Counted from the first letter of the stretch, positions 17,371 through 27,312 are shown. The stretch is 64,000 nt of DNA from Ancylobacter sonchi (GCF_018390695.1 NZ_JAHBGF010000036.1:248001-312000); one strand, 5' to 3'. The notes: generated by a model from the letters alone, not told the origin. Translations and numbers: made by a program.

Positions 17371-18121
17371 CCCGAAGCAATTCGATCGCCTGCGCGTCGT
17401 CAGTGTCGTCTCTCCGAAACGTCCGGCCCCCGCCCGTTTATGTAACGGAATAGGAAGTCCGGGTTAACCGGTCGTTGACCCTCGTGGTTCCCCTCCGGCC
17501 GCACCGTGGCCGCGGCGCAACGCTCAAGCAGGCGTGGCTTGCCAAATCGGCACCCGTAACGCTATTAAGATCATGCATATGGTTCGCCTGCAGGGACGTC
17601 GGATTACCCGGCTTTCGCGATCCGATGGCGCCGGGCGGTCCAGCGATGGGCGAGCCCAGCATCCGGCCACGATCAGGCCCGTCCGGGCCAGCTCCCTTCA
17701 AGAGCGCGTGAGGATGCGACTGAGCGGCCCTCGCGGACCGCGCGCCACGGTGACGCTTGAGCCGACGACGTGTCGGGGCCACGGAACGCCGCTTGCCGGC
17801 GCCGGCTCTCTTCTGAGCTGATCGTGGCTTTTCCGCGCCATATGCCGTCGGCCGGGTCGTTCGCGACCGCGGCTACCTGTTCGGTCGAGGAATGGACGAC
17901 ACCAGAGTGATGACACGTCAGCCGGCATGGGCGGATCGGGCACCGAGCGGGACTTCCCGCCCGGCGCGTGATCGCCGGATGTCGGCGCTGCGTCGCTCGC
18001 GCCCCGCATGCGAGGCCGCTCGTCCCCCTGGCCCGGTATCGCCCCCCGCTTACAGGCACGCCTTTCGCCGTCCGGCTGCGCTCGCGCCGCCGACGCCGCC
18101 GTGCCCCCATATGAGAGTTCA
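17371..18121 (+). other. Long intergenic leader upstream of rne
   Basis: About 750 bp with no credible gene: short frames occur on both strands but none has a ribosome site and family-like sequence. A candidate promoter at 17539-17567 would give an rne leader of about 540 nt. Several GC hairpins are possible, for instance GCGG...CCGC around 17730-17745, and an outer imperfect pair around TTCAAG (17697) and CTTGA (17757). Long structured rne leaders are known in enterobacteria to mediate RNase E autoregulation; the same is inferred here. Confidence 0.5.
17539..17567 (+). promoter_or_regulatory. Candidate promoter for rne
   Basis: TTGCCA (17539-17544) and CTATTA (17562-17567) are separated by 17 bp and lie in one of the few AT-rich stretches between amiC and rne. 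Match to sigma70-type elements is moderate. Confidence 0.35.
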
Positions 18122-20911
18122 ATGGCCAACAAGATGCTCATCGACGCCACCCACCCGGAAGAGACCCGGGTCGTGGTGGTGCGCGGCAGCCGAGTCGAGG
18201 AATTCGACTTCGAGGCCGCCAACCGCAAGCCGCTGCGCGGCAACATCTATCTCGCAAAGGTCACGCGGGTAGAGCCGTCCCTTCAGGCCGCCTTCATCGA
18301 GTATGGCGGCAACCGGCACGGCTTCCTCGCCTTCAGCGAGATCCATCCCGACTACTACCAGATCCCGGTCGCCGACCGGCAGGCCCTGCTGGCCGAGGAA
18401 GAGCGCCAGCAGCGCAAAGAAGCCGAAGAGGAAAGCGAGGAGCGCCCGCGCGGCCGCAGCCGTCGTGGCCGCGACGACAAGTCGAGCGCCAAGCGTGCCG
18501 CCGGCGACGAGACGGTGAGCGAGGACGCTCCCGCCGAGGGCGCCGATGCCGACGCCGACGACAACGCAAGGGAAGCCTCCTCCCGTCCGTCCCGGCGCTC
18601 GCGCCGTCCTTCCGCCGATGACGAGCCGACCGGCGAGGTCGAGGAAATCGCCGGCGAGGAAGAAATCGTCGACGAGGTCGGTTCCGACGACGCGCTCGAG
18701 GAAGTGCCGGAGCGCGCGCCGCAGCGCCGTGCCCGCACCTACAAGATTCAGGAAGTGATCAAGCGCCGGCAGGTGATGCTGGTGCAGGTCGTGAAGGAAG
18801 AGCGCGGCAACAAGGGCGCGGCGCTGACCACCTATCTGTCGCTCGCCGGCCGCTATTCGGTGCTGATGCCGAACACCGCCCGTGGCGGCGGCATCTCCCG
18901 CAAGATCACCTCGGCCGAGGACCGCAAGCGCCTGAAGGAGGTTGCCTCCGACCTCGACGTGCCGGAGGGGATGGGCATCATCCTGCGCACGGCGGGCGCC
19001 AGCCGTACCAAGACCGAGATCAAGCGCGACTTCGAATACCTGCTGCGCCTGTGGGAGAACGTGCGCGAGCTCACCCTCGCTTCCACCGCCCCGGCGCTGG
19101 TCTATGAGGAAGGCTCGCTGATCAAGCGCTCGATCCGCGACCTCTACAACAAGGACATCGACGAGGTCCTGGTCTCCGGCGACGACGGCTATCGCGAGGC
19201 CAAGGACTTCATGCGCATGCTCATGCCGAGCCATGCGAAGAACGTGAAGCCCTATCGCGAGCAGCAACCGGTCTTCGCCCGCTTCGGGGTGGAGAGCCAG
19301 CTCGACGCGATGTTCCTGCCGGTGGTGCAGCTCAAGTCCGGCGGCTATCTCGTCATCAACCCGACCGAGGCGCTGGTCTCGATCGACGTGAACTCGGGCC
19401 GCTCGACCCGCGAGCACAATATCGAGGACACGGCGCTTAAGACGAACCTCGAAGCGGCGGAAGAAGTTGCCCGCCAGCTGCGCCTGCGCGACCTCGCCGG
19501 GCTGATCGTCATCGATTTCATCGACATGGACGAGAAGCGCAACAATCGGGCGGTCGAGCGCAAGCTCAAGGACTGCCTGAAGAACGACCGCGCCCGCATC
19601 CAGCTCGGCCGCATCTCGCATTTCGGCCTGATGGAGATGAGCCGCCAGCGCATCCGCACCGGCGTGCTGGAGTCTTCGACCGAGGTCTGCCCGCATTGCG
19701 GCGGCACCGGCCATGTACGCGCCTCCTCCTCCGTGGCGCTGCAGCTGCTGCGTGCCGCCGAGGACCTGCTGCTCAAGTCGAACACGCATAACCTCATCGT
19801 GCGCACCCGCGCCGAGAACGCGCTCTATGTGCTCAACCACAAGCGCGCGCATCTGCACGAGCTCGAAGAGCGCTTCGGGGTGATGATCACCATCTCCGCC
19901 GATCCGACGCTCACCGGCCTCATCCCCTTCGCCATCGACAAGGGCGATGCGGTGCCGAACCCGATCCCCCTGCCCCGCCCCGCCGAGCTGGTGGTGGAGA
20001 TCGAGGAAGAGGAAGAGGTCGTCGCCGTCGAGGAAGAGGAAGAAGTCGCTGCGGAGGCCGAGAGCACTGCTGCGGCCGCCCCGGCTCCCGCCGCCTCGGG
20101 CGAGCAGGCGCCGCAGGGTGATGGCAATCGCCGTCGCCGCCGTCGCCGTCGGCGTCGGCGCGGTGGTTCCGGCAATGGCGAGACTGGCGACGCGGGCAAC
20201 GATACGGAGCTGAGCGGCGTCGAGTTCGAGGGCGAGGACGAAGGCGAAGGCGACGAGGAACAGACGGGCGAGGACTGGTCGATCGGCGGCAACGCCGAGA
20301 CGGTGATCGCCGTCGCGCCGGTCGAGGGCGAGGCGGCGGCGGAAGCCGTTGCTTCGGCCGAGGAGGCCAGCATCGCCGAGACCGTGGCCGACGCTCCGCT
20401 TGCGGACACGCCGACCGTCGACGCGCCGGCCGACGCAGTCGTCGCCGAGGAAGCCACGACCGACGAGGCCAAGGCTCACAAGCCTAAGCGCGCTCGCCGC
20501 GCCAGCACCCGCCGTCCGCGTGGTGCCAAAGCTGCGGAAGCCGCTGCGGAGGCCACGGCTTCCGAGGCAGCTCCGGCCGAAGCCGCTCCGGCGGCGGAGG
20601 CCCCGGCCGCCGAGGCTCCGGCCAGCGCCGAGGCCGAGGCACCGAAGCCGCGCCGCCGTCGCTCGACGGTGCGCGAGCGTGCCCCGGTCGCGTCGGACGC
20701 CGCCGCCGAGACGGTGGTCGAGGCCGCGCCTGTCCCCGCGGAACCGGCCGCCCCGGCCGAGCCGGCCTCCGCTGAGGCGGAAGCCGCCCCGGCGCCTGAG
20801 GCTGGCCAGGTGGAGACGGAAGCCTCCGTCGCCGAGGCCGCGCCCGAGGCGCCCGCCGATGATCGTCCCCGCCGCACCGGCTGGTGGCAGCGCAAGATCC
20901 TCGGCAACTGA
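18122..20911 (+). CDS. rne: Ribonuclease E
   Basis: The endoribonuclease that starts mRNA decay and processes rRNA and tRNA, and the scaffold of the degradosome. It has 929 residues. The S1 domain begins about residue 37 and is split by a long acidic/Arg insert (about 95-200), as usual in alphaproteobacteria. The DNase I-like catalytic part has SIDVNSGRSTREHN and VIDFIDMDEKRNNR with the Mg-binding aspartates, and the zinc-link CPHCGGTGH. The C-terminal ~280 residues are low-complexity: acidic stretches, an Arg block (RRRRRRRRRRGG) and long Ala/Glu/Pro runs, as expected for a disordered protein- and RNA-binding tail. The ATG at 18122 begins MANKMLIDATH. A terminator follows. Confidence 0.97.
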   Translation: MANKMLIDATHPEETRVVVVRGSRVEEFDFEAANRKPLRGNIYLAKVTRVEPSLQAAFIEYGGNRHGFLAFSEIHPDYYQIPVADRQALLAEEERQQRKEAEEESEERPRGRSRRGRDDKSSAKRAAGDETVSEDAPAEGADADADDNAREASSRPSRRSRRPSADDEPTGEVEEIAGEEEIVDEVGSDDALEEVPERAPQRRARTYKIQEVIKRRQVMLVQVVKEERGNKGAALTTYLSLAGRYSVLMPNTARGGGISRKITSAEDRKRLKEVASDLDVPEGMGIILRTAGASRTKTEIKRDFEYLLRLWENVRELTLASTAPALVYEEGSLIKRSIRDLYNKDIDEVLVSGDDGYREAKDFMRMLMPSHAKNVKPYREQQPVFARFGVESQLDAMFLPVVQLKSGGYLVINPTEALVSIDVNSGRSTREHNIEDTALKTNLEAAEEVARQLRLRDLAGLIVIDFIDMDEKRNNRAVERKLKDCLKNDRARIQLGRISHFGLMEMSRQRIRTGVLESSTEVCPHCGGTGHVRASSSVALQLLRAAEDLLLKSNTHNLIVRTRAENALYVLNHKRAHLHELEERFGVMITISADPTLTGLIPFAIDKGDAVPNPIPLPRPAELVVEIEEEEEVVAVEEEEEVAAEAESTAAAAPAPAASGEQAPQGDGNRRRRRRRRRRRGGSGNGETGDAGNDTELSGVEFEGEDEGEGDEEQTGEDWSIGGNAETVIAVAPVEGEAAAEAVASAEEASIAETVADAPLADTPTVDAPADAVVAEEATTDEAKAHKPKRARRASTRRPRGAKAAEAAAEATASEAAPAEAAPAAEAPAAEAPASAEAEAPKPRRRRSTVRERAPVASDAAAETVVEAAPVPAEPAAPAEPASAEAEAAPAPEAGQVETEASVAEAAPEAPADDRPRRTGWWQRKILGN

Positions 20912-20934
20912 GCGTTCGCCGCTCCTGAAACACG

Positions 20935-20968
20935 AAACCCCGGTCCGCCTGCGCGGGCCGGGGTTTTT
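20935..20968 (+). terminator. Rho-independent terminator after rne
   Basis: AAACCCCGG, an internal CCGC/GCGG pair, and CCGGGGTTTTT form a long stem with a T-run. It also separates rne from the convergent aminotransferase gene. Confidence 0.85.
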
Positions 20969-21036
20969 CTTTGGCCGTCCGATGGCCGACAGGCCGGCGC
21001 GGCGAACGCTCCCGCCGCCGGCGGGGTCGCCGTCAC

Positions 21037-22245
21037 CTATCCCCGGCGCAGGAACTCGCCGATCCGCTCCACCGCCAGCGCCATCTCGTCGAGAGCGCCG
21101 GCATAGGAGAAGCGCAGATAATGGTGGCCACGATGCGGGTCGAAATCGACGCCCGGTGTCGCCGCCACCCCCGCCTCGTCGAGCAACCGCCGCGCGAAAC
21201 CCGCCGAATCGTCGGTGAAGCGCGACACGTCGGCGTAGAGGTAGAACGCGCCGTCGACCGGCAGGAATTCCGGCAGCCCAACCTTGGGCAGCTCGCGGGT
21301 TAGCAGGAGCCGGTTCGCCTCGTAGCCGTGCTTCACGACTTCCATCTCGGCGACGCCGTCGAAGGCGGCCTCGGCGGCGACCTGCGACAGAGTCGGCACC
21401 GAGATCATCAGGTTCTGCTGCAGCCGCTCCACCGCCCGCACCAGCGGCGCCGGCATCACCATCCAGCCGACCCGCCAGCCGGTCATGCAGAAATATTTCG
21501 AGAAGGAATGGATCACCGTCGCATGCGGCGACATCGCCGCCGCCGTGGCGGCGGGAAAGGCGTAGTCGAGGCCGTGATAGATCTCGTCGGAGAGGAAGCG
21601 GATGCCTTCCGCCTCGGCGGTGCCGATCAGCTCGGCCAGCGCCTCCGGGCGCATCATGGTGCCGGTCGGGTTGGCCGGGCTCGCCACCAGCACGGCCTTC
21701 AGCGGCGCGCGGCGATGCGCCGCCAGCAGCGCCTCCGGCGTGATCGCCCAGCGCGAGGCGGCGTCGGTCTCGATCAGCACCGGCTCGCAGCCGAGCGCGG
21801 TGAGGATGTGCCGGTAGGGCGGATAGCCGGGATTGGCGATCGCCACCCGGTCGCCCGGCTCCAGCAGCGCCAGGAAGGCCAGCAGGAAGCCGGCGGAAGA
21901 GCCGGTCGTCACCACCACCCGCGCCGGGTCGAGATCGACGCCATAGGCTTCGCCATAATGGCGGGCGATGCGCGCCCGCAGGCCCGGCAGGCCGAGCGCC
22001 GTGGTGTAGCCGATCCGCCCCTCGTCGAGCGCCCGCCGCGCCGCCGCGCGGGCGGCGAGCGGCGCGGGGGCCGCCGGCTGGCCGACTTCCATATGCACCA
22101 CATGGCCGCCCGCCGCCTCGATCTGCGCCGCCCGCTCCATCACGTCCATGACGATGAAGGGAGCGATCTCGCTGCGCCGCGAGGGCGTGGCGAGCAGCGC
22201 GGCGGCAATGTCGAGCGTGGAGGGGGAAGCGAAGGAGGCGGTCAT
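21037..22245 (-). CDS. PLP-dependent class I/II aminotransferase
   Basis: A fold-type I aminotransferase of 402 residues, AspC-like subgroup. Visible blocks are MEVGQPAAPAP, the cofactor loop TTGSSAGF, ANPGYPPYRHIL, SPANPTGTM, DEIYHGLDY, the PLP lysine in HSFSKYFCMTGWRVGW (K250) and the substrate-carboxylate arginine region LRFSYA near the C-terminus. The amino acid handled cannot be told. I chose the ATG at 22245; a frame to 22329 is upstream of family similarity. It is divergent from the M48 protease gene. Confidence 0.92.
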   Translation of the reverse strand: MTASFASPSTLDIAAALLATPSRRSEIAPFIVMDVMERAAQIEAAGGHVVHMEVGQPAAPAPLAARAAARRALDEGRIGYTTALGLPGLRARIARHYGEAYGVDLDPARVVVTTGSSAGFLLAFLALLEPGDRVAIANPGYPPYRHILTALGCEPVLIETDAASRWAITPEALLAAHRRAPLKAVLVASPANPTGTMMRPEALAELIGTAEAEGIRFLSDEIYHGLDYAFPAATAAAMSPHATVIHSFSKYFCMTGWRVGWMVMPAPLVRAVERLQQNLMISVPTLSQVAAEAAFDGVAEMEVVKHGYEANRLLLTRELPKVGLPEFLPVDGAFYLYADVSRFTDDSAGFARRLLDEAGVAATPGVDFDPHRGHHYLRFSYAGALDEMALAVERIGEFLRRG

Positions 22246-22390
22246 GGAAGGGGCTCTCGCCGTGCCGCCGCACCGGTGCCGCAATCTGCGGGTCGTGTGC
22301 GACGTTGCGTTCAAACGAAGATGATGCATACCGGTCTTGACCCCGACCCGCGGAGCGGGTCAGGTCGCGGCACTCGCATGCAGTCGATGG

Positions 22391-23953
22391 ATGATGCTTC
22401 TGACCCGCCTTGACAACCCCCCGCTTCGACGGAGCCGGACCACATACGGGATTGTGGCCTGTCGGCGTGTCGCCCATGGACTGGCCGGCCATCGGCTCGC
22501 CACCCATCGGCTTGCCGCCCATCAGCTTGCCGCTACGGGGCGCCGCGTCGGCCGGGCAGCCGTCCGCCTCGCGCTCGGCCTGTCCTTCGCGGTTCCGCCC
22601 GCGCTCGCCCCGCTCGGCTTTCCGGCGGTTGCGCAGGCGCAGGAAAGCGGGCGACGCAACCCGACCGTCATCCGCGACACCGAAATCGAAAACCTGCTGC
22701 GCGACTATATGCGGCCGATCTGGAAGGCCGCCGGGCTGACGCAGCAGAATCTGCGGGTCGTCATCATCTCCGATCCGTCGTTCAACGCCTTCGTGATGGA
22801 CGGCAAGCGCATCTTCGTGAACACCGGCGCGCTGGCCAGCAGCGAGACGCCGAACGAGATCATCGGCGTACTGGCGCACGAGACCGGCCACATCGCCGGC
22901 GGCCATCTCGCCCGCATGCGTCTGGAGCTGGAGAACGCCCAGACCATGGCGATCATCGGCACGCTGCTGGCCGCCGGCGGCGTGGCGGCCGGGGCGGCCT
23001 CGGGCGGCAATATGGGCGGCGCCGCCGCCGCGCTCGCCGGGCCGGGCGAGATCGCCCGCCGCTCGGTGCTCGCCTATGCCCGCGCCCAGGAGCAGGCGGC
23101 GGACCGCTCGGCGGTCACCTATCTCACCGCGACCAAGCAGTCGCCGGTCGGCATGGTGAAGACCTTCGAGCGCATGCAGAACGACCAGATGTTCATCAGC
23201 CAGCGCGTCGACCCCTATGTGCTGAGCCACCCGATGGCGCGCGAGCGCGTCGCGGCGCTGGAGGACCTCGTCGCCAAGAGCCCCTATCGCGACGCCAGGG
23301 ATTCGCCGCAGCTGCAGGCCCGCCACGACATGATGCGCGCCAAGCTGGTCGGCTTCTCCATGCCGCCGGACGCGGTGGCGCGGCGCTATCCGCCGTCGAA
23401 CACCTCGCTGCCGGCCCGCTATGCCCGCGCCATCTCCGCCTATCGCTACGGCGCCGTGCCGGACGCCATCCGCCAGATCGACGCGCTGATCGCCGAACAG
23501 CCGAACAATCCCTATTTCTACGAGTTGAAGGGCCAGGCGCTGCTCGAGGCGAGCCGGGCTCGCGAGGCGATCCCGCCGCTGCGCAAGGCGGTGCAGCTCT
23601 CCGGCGGCGCGCCGCTGATCCGCACCCTGCTGGGCCAGGCGCTGGTGGCGGCCAATGACAAGGCCTCGCTCGACGAAGCCGTGCGAGAACTGACCTTCGG
23701 CGTGCAGCGCGAGCCGGATTCCGCCTCCGGCTGGCGCTTCCTCGCCCAGGCCTATGGCCAGAAGGGCGACCTGCCGAATGCCGACCTCGCCTCGGCTCAG
23801 TCGGCGATGCTGAGCGGCGACGTGCGGCTCGCCCGCGAGCTCGCCGCCCGCGCCCGCCAGACTTTTCCCTATGGCTCGCCCGGCTGGCTGCAGGCGGACG
23901 ACATCGTCAACGTCAAGCCGCCACCGAAGAAGCGGCCGGGGCCGACGCCCTGA
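22391..23953 (+). CDS. Periplasmic M48 metalloprotease with TPR region (BepA-like)
   Basis: A zinc metalloprotease of the M48 family with the active-site HEXXH as HETGH (in GVLAHETGHIAGGHLARM), a downstream Glu in RAQEQAADRSA, and TPR-like helices in the C-terminal third (from about residue 335 to the end). This is the BepA/YfgC layout, a protease-chaperone that controls outer-membrane protein assembly. A hydrophobic signal segment ends AQA before ESGRRNPTV. The start is unsure: the ATG at 22391 gives a very long N-terminus containing a pentapeptide repeat; a GTG at 22454 or a later start would give a more normal signal peptide; a TTG at 22337 is also in frame. The dsbA-like gene follows after 53 bp. 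Confidence 0.88.
   Translation: MMLLTRLDNPPLRRSRTTYGIVACRRVAHGLAGHRLATHRLAAHQLAATGRRVGRAAVRLALGLSFAVPPALAPLGFPAVAQAQESGRRNPTVIRDTEIENLLRDYMRPIWKAAGLTQQNLRVVIISDPSFNAFVMDGKRIFVNTGALASSETPNEIIGVLAHETGHIAGGHLARMRLELENAQTMAIIGTLLAAGGVAAGAASGGNMGGAAAALAGPGEIARRSVLAYARAQEQAADRSAVTYLTATKQSPVGMVKTFERMQNDQMFISQRVDPYVLSHPMARERVAALEDLVAKSPYRDARDSPQLQARHDMMRAKLVGFSMPPDAVARRYPPSNTSLPARYARAISAYRYGAVPDAIRQIDALIAEQPNNPYFYELKGQALLEASRAREAIPPLRKAVQLSGGAPLIRTLLGQALVAANDKASLDEAVRELTFGVQREPDSASGWRFLAQAYGQKGDLPNADLASAQSAMLSGDVRLARELAARARQTFPYGSPGWLQADDIVNVKPPPKKRPGPTP
22474..22533 (+). repeat. 15-bp tandem repeat in the 5' part of the M48 protease gene
   Basis: Three close copies (CCATCGGCTCGCCAC, CCATCGGCTTGCCGC, CCATCAGCTTGCCGC at 22489, 22504 and 22519) and one degraded copy at 22474. 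In the protease frame they encode H-x-L-A-x pentapeptides immediately before the signal sequence. Confidence 0.75.
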
Positions 23954-24006
23954 CCGCCGGGCTTATCCGTCATCGCGCGCTGCGCATCGCATATCTGGAG
24001 ACCGTC

Positions 24007-24792
24007 ATGTCGCCGACTTCCCTTTTCCGCCGTACCGGGCGCCGCCTGCTCGCGGCAGGCCTTGCGGCATGCTTGGCGCTCGGCGTCGCCGCCGCGCCGG
24101 CCTTCGCGCTCGACGACGCCCAGCGCAAGGAATTCGAGAGCGTCATCCGCGACTACCTGCTGAAGAACCCGGAGGTGATCCAGGAGGCGATCGGCGAGTT
24201 GCAGAAGAGGCAGCAGGTGGCCGCCGACGAGCAGCGCAAGCAGGCCATCGTCAAGCTGAAGCCGCAGATCTTCGATTCCCCGCACGGCGTGGTGATCGGC
24301 AACCCGAAGGGCGACGTCACGCTGGTCGAGTTCTTCGATTACAATTGCGGCTACTGCAAGCGCTCGCTGCCCGATCTGGTGAAGCTGATCGAGAACGACC
24401 CGAAGCTCAAGGTGGTGCTCAAGGAGTTCCCGGTGCTCGGGCCGGGCTCGGTCGAGGCGGCGCAGGTCGCGGTCGGCGTGAAGCTCGTCGCGCCGGAGAA
24501 GTATTTCGCCTTCCACCAGGCGCTGCTCGGCGGCCGCGGCCAGGCCAACCGCGCCCGCGCGCTGGAAGCCGTCACCGAGGCCGGCATCGACCGGGCGGCG
24601 GTGGAGAAGGCGATGGCGAGCCCGGAGGTCAACGCCACGCTCCAGGAGAGCATGCAGATCGCCGACGCGCTCGGCATCGACGGCACCCCGAGCTACATCA
24701 CCGGCGACGCGGTGATCATCGGCGCGGTCGGCCACGAGCAGCTGAAGGGCGCCATCGATTCCGTGCGCAGCTGCGGCAAGGCGGCCTGCTAA
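24007..24792 (+). CDS. Periplasmic DsbA-family thiol oxidoreductase (ScsC/DsbG-like)
   Basis: A 261-residue exported thioredoxin-fold protein. Residues 1-34 are a signal peptide (cleavage after PAFA). Residues about 36-85 form the helical N-terminal region seen in ScsC-type proteins (KEFESVIRDYLLKNPEVIQEA), which drives oligomerisation. The DsbA-like domain has the redox motif CGYC (C114, C117) in FFDYNCGYCKRS and the cis-proline loop GIDGTPSYI. It probably handles disulfides in the periplasm. It follows the M48 protease by 53 bp, suggesting an operon for envelope protein quality control. Confidence 0.92.
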   Translation: MSPTSLFRRTGRRLLAAGLAACLALGVAAAPAFALDDAQRKEFESVIRDYLLKNPEVIQEAIGELQKRQQVAADEQRKQAIVKLKPQIFDSPHGVVIGNPKGDVTLVEFFDYNCGYCKRSLPDLVKLIENDPKLKVVLKEFPVLGPGSVEAAQVAVGVKLVAPEKYFAFHQALLGGRGQANRARALEAVTEAGIDRAAVEKAMASPEVNATLQESMQIADALGIDGTPSYITGDAVIIGAVGHEQLKGAIDSVRSCGKAAC

Positions 24793-24806
24793 ACTCCCGT
24801 ACGACC

Positions 24807-24828
24807 CGTGCCGGCACCCGCCGGCACG
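24807..24828 (+). terminator. Possible terminator after the dsbA-like gene
   Basis: CGTGCCGGC (24807-24815), loop ACCC, GCCGGCACG (24820-24828), followed by only GCTTT. The stem is perfect but the T-run is poor. Confidence 0.5.
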
Positions 24829-24966
24829 GCTTTCCCACAGTTACCCGCGGGTCAGCGGGCCGTTGCCGCGCCGTAAAGCCTTTAGGGGCTTGGCCTCGGG
24901 CGAGCCATTGCCTATAACCCCGCGGTCGTGCTGGCTTCCGCCGGCCGGGCCGTCACTCGGGACATC

Positions 24967-25419
24967 ATGACCGACACCATTCAATCCGGCACCGTTCACG
25001 TCATCAACGGACCGAACCTCAACCTGCTCGGCACGCGCGAGCCGGCGATCTATGGCCGCACCACGCTCGCCGATATCGAGGCACTGTGCCGCTCGGCCTG
25101 CGAGCAGCACGGGCTCACGCTCGTCTTCGGGCAGTCGAACCATGAGGGTGAACTGGTCGACATGATTCACGCTGCGCGCAATTCGCTCGGCGTGGTGCTG
25201 AATGCGGCGGCCTATACCCACACATCGGTCGCGCTCGCCGACGCCATCAAGGCGGTCGGCGTGTCCGCCATCGAAGTCCATCTGTCAAACGTCTTTGCCC
25301 GCGAAGCCTTCCGCCACCACTCCTACATTTCGTCGGTCGCCCGCGGGGTGATCTGCGGCCTGGGAGCTGAGGGCTACCGGCTCGCGATCGACGCGCTGGC
25401 CCAGGCACGCGTAAGTTGA
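24967..25419 (+). CDS. aroQ: 3-dehydroquinate dehydratase, type II
   Basis: Converts 3-dehydroquinate to 3-dehydroshikimate in the shikimate pathway. The 150-residue protein has the type II signatures [16 protein letters not shown] (with the catalytic Tyr), [24 protein letters not shown] and [17 protein letters not shown]. The ATG at 24967 gives a normal length. It leads the aroQ-accB-accC cluster, with a 29-bp gap to accB, an arrangement conserved in Hyphomicrobiales. Confidence 0.96.
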   Translation: MTDTIQSGTVHVINGPNLNLLGTREPAIYGRTTLADIEALCRSACEQHGLTLVFGQSNHEGELVDMIHAARNSLGVVLNAAAYTHTSVALADAIKAVGVSAIEVHLSNVFAREAFRHHSYISSVARGVICGLGAEGYRLAIDALAQARVS

Positions 25420-25448
25420 GGGGGACGGGCAAGGACCGTCACGGGATC

Positions 25449-25919
25449 ATGATGAAAACCACCAAACCCGCCATCGACCCCGCGCTGGTGCGCGAGATCG
25501 CCAATCTCCTCTCCGAGAGCGACCTCACCGAGATCGAGGTACAGCACGAGGATCTGCGCATCCGCGTCGTCCGCGCCGCTCCCACCGTCTACGCCGCCCC
25601 GGCGCCGGCCTACGCCGCGCCGGCTCCGGTGGCTGCCGCCCCGGCCGCGAGCGCCGCGCCCGTCTCGGCCGATCCGGCCAAGCACCCCGGCGTGGTGCCC
25701 TCGCCGATGGTCGGCACCGCCTATCTCGCCCCCGAGCCCGGCGCCCGCGCCTTCATCGAGGTCGGCACGGTGGTGAAGGAGGGCCAGACCCTGCTCATCG
25801 TCGAGGCGATGAAGACGATGAACGCCATTCCCGCGCCCCGCGCCGGCACCGTCACCCGGATCCTGGTGAACAATGGTCAGCCCGTCGAATATGGCGAGCC
25901 GCTCGTGATCGTCGAATGA
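25449..25919 (+). CDS. accB: Biotin carboxyl carrier protein of acetyl-CoA carboxylase
   Basis: BCCP carries the biotin prosthetic group between the biotin carboxylase and carboxyltransferase in the first step of fatty-acid synthesis. The 156 residues comprise an N-terminal helix region, an Ala/Pro-rich mobile linker (about 44-75) and the biotinyl domain with [11 protein letters not shown] and the biotinylated lysine in EAMKTMN (K122). Two adjacent ATGs (25449 and 25452) are possible. The stop codon is close to the accC start, so the two are translated as a unit. Confidence 0.96.
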   Translation: MMKTTKPAIDPALVREIANLLSESDLTEIEVQHEDLRIRVVRAAPTVYAAPAPAYAAPAPVAAAPAASAAPVSADPAKHPGVVPSPMVGTAYLAPEPGARAFIEVGTVVKEGQTLLIVEAMKTMNAIPAPRAGTVTRILVNNGQPVEYGEPLVIVE

Positions 25920-25927
25920 GGAAGCCG

Positions 25928-27280
25928 ATGTTCGGCAAGATCCTGATCGCCAATCGCGGCGAGATCGCTCTCCGGGTGCTGCGCGCCTGCAAGGAGCTCG
26001 GCATCGCCACCGTCGCGGTGCACTCCACCGCCGACGCCGACGCCATGCACGTCAAGCTCGCCGACGAGAGCGTGTGCATCGGCCCGCCGGCGGCCAAGGA
26101 CAGCTACCTCAACATTCCCGCCCTGCTCGCCGCTTGCGAGATCACCGGCGCCGAGGCGGTGCATCCGGGCTATGGCTTCCTCGCCGAGAACGCCCGCTTC
26201 GCCGAGATCCTCATCGACCATGGCGTGAAGTTCATCGGGCCGAAGCCCGAGCACATCCGCATCATGGGCGACAAGATCGAGGCCAAGCGCACCGCCAAGA
26301 AGCTCGGCATCCCCTGCGTGCCCGGCTCCGAGGGTGGCGTCTCCTCCGACGAGGAAGCCGCTCGCGTCGCCGCGGAGATCGGCTTCCCCGTGCTGATCAA
26401 GGCCGCCGCCGGCGGCGGCGGGCGCGGCATGAAGGTCGCCCGCTCGCCGGAGGAGCTGTCCTCGGCGCTGTCGACCGCCCGCTCCGAGGCCCGCGCGGCC
26501 TTCGGCGACGACGCGGTCTACATCGAGAAATATCTCGGCACGCCGCGCCACATCGAGATCCAGGTGCTCGGCGACGGCCAGGGCAACGCCATCCATCTCG
26601 GCGAGCGCGACTGCTCGCTGCAGCGCCGCCACCAGAAGGTGCTGGAGGAGGCCCCCTCCCCGATCATCACCCCCGAGCAGCGGGCGCGGATCGGCGAGAC
26701 GGTCTCCAAGGCCATGCGCGACATGCAGTATCTCGGTGCCGGCACCGTCGAGTTCCTGTATGAGAACGGCGAGTTCTATTTCATCGAGATGAACACCCGC
26801 ATCCAGGTGGAGCATCCGGTGACCGAGGCCATCACCGGCTTCGACCTGATCCGCGAGCAGATCCGCGTCGCCGCAGGCGAGACGCTGGGCTACACGCAGG
26901 ACGACGTGAAGATCGACGGCCACGCCATCGAGTGCCGGATCAATGCCGAGCACCCGCGCACCTTCCGGCCCTCGCCGGGCAAGATCACCTACTGGCACGT
27001 GCCGGGCGGGCTGGGCGTGCGCATCGATTCGGCGGTGTATCAGGGCTATTCCATCCCGCCCTATTACGACAGCCTCGCCGGCAAGATGATCGTCCACGGC
27101 GCCAACCGCGAGGAGTGCCTGATGCGCCTCAAGCGGGCGCTGGACGAGTTCGTGGTCGAGGGCATCGAGACCACGCTGCCGCTGTTCCGCGAGCTGGTCG
27201 TCAGTGACGACATCAAGCGCGGCGCCTACGACATCCACTGGCTCGAAGCCTTCCTCGCCGAGGGCGAGCCGGCCAGCTGA
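25928..27280 (+). CDS. accC: Biotin carboxylase subunit of acetyl-CoA carboxylase
   Basis: ATP-grasp enzyme of 450 residues that carboxylates biotin on AccB. It starts [16 protein letters not shown] and contains [10 protein letters not shown], the Gly-rich ATP loop [24 protein letters not shown] and [17 protein letters not shown] chose the ATG at 25928, preceded by GAGGAAG; an ATG at 25916 overlapping the accB stop is also in frame but homologues start at MF-K. A double hairpin terminator follows. Confidence 0.97.
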   Translation: MFGKILIANRGEIALRVLRACKELGIATVAVHSTADADAMHVKLADESVCIGPPAAKDSYLNIPALLAACEITGAEAVHPGYGFLAENARFAEILIDHGVKFIGPKPEHIRIMGDKIEAKRTAKKLGIPCVPGSEGGVSSDEEAARVAAEIGFPVLIKAAAGGGGRGMKVARSPEELSSALSTARSEARAAFGDDAVYIEKYLGTPRHIEIQVLGDGQGNAIHLGERDCSLQRRHQKVLEEAPSPIITPEQRARIGETVSKAMRDMQYLGAGTVEFLYENGEFYFIEMNTRIQVEHPVTEAITGFDLIREQIRVAAGETLGYTQDDVKIDGHAIECRINAEHPRTFRPSPGKITYWHVPGGLGVRIDSAVYQGYSIPPYYDSLAGKMIVHGANREECLMRLKRALDEFVVEGIETTLPLFRELVVSDDIKRGAYDIHWLEAFLAEGEPAS

Positions 27281-27290
27281 ACGACCCATT

Positions 27291-27312
27291 GAAGGCGCCT
27301 CCAGGCGCCTTC
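27291..27312 (+). repeat. First hairpin after accC
   Basis: GAAGGCGCC (27291-27299), loop TCCA, GGCGCCTTC (27304-27312). It shares its AAGGCGCC arms with the larger terminator hairpin 15 bp downstream and has a weak T-run. Confidence 0.6.

Noticed and set aside
18119..23326. A 1735-residue open frame on the minus strand across rne and the aminotransferase
   Set aside because: It is antisense to rne, has no family-like sequence over that part, and arises from the third-position GC bias and the Ala/Arg/Glu-rich tail of RNase E.
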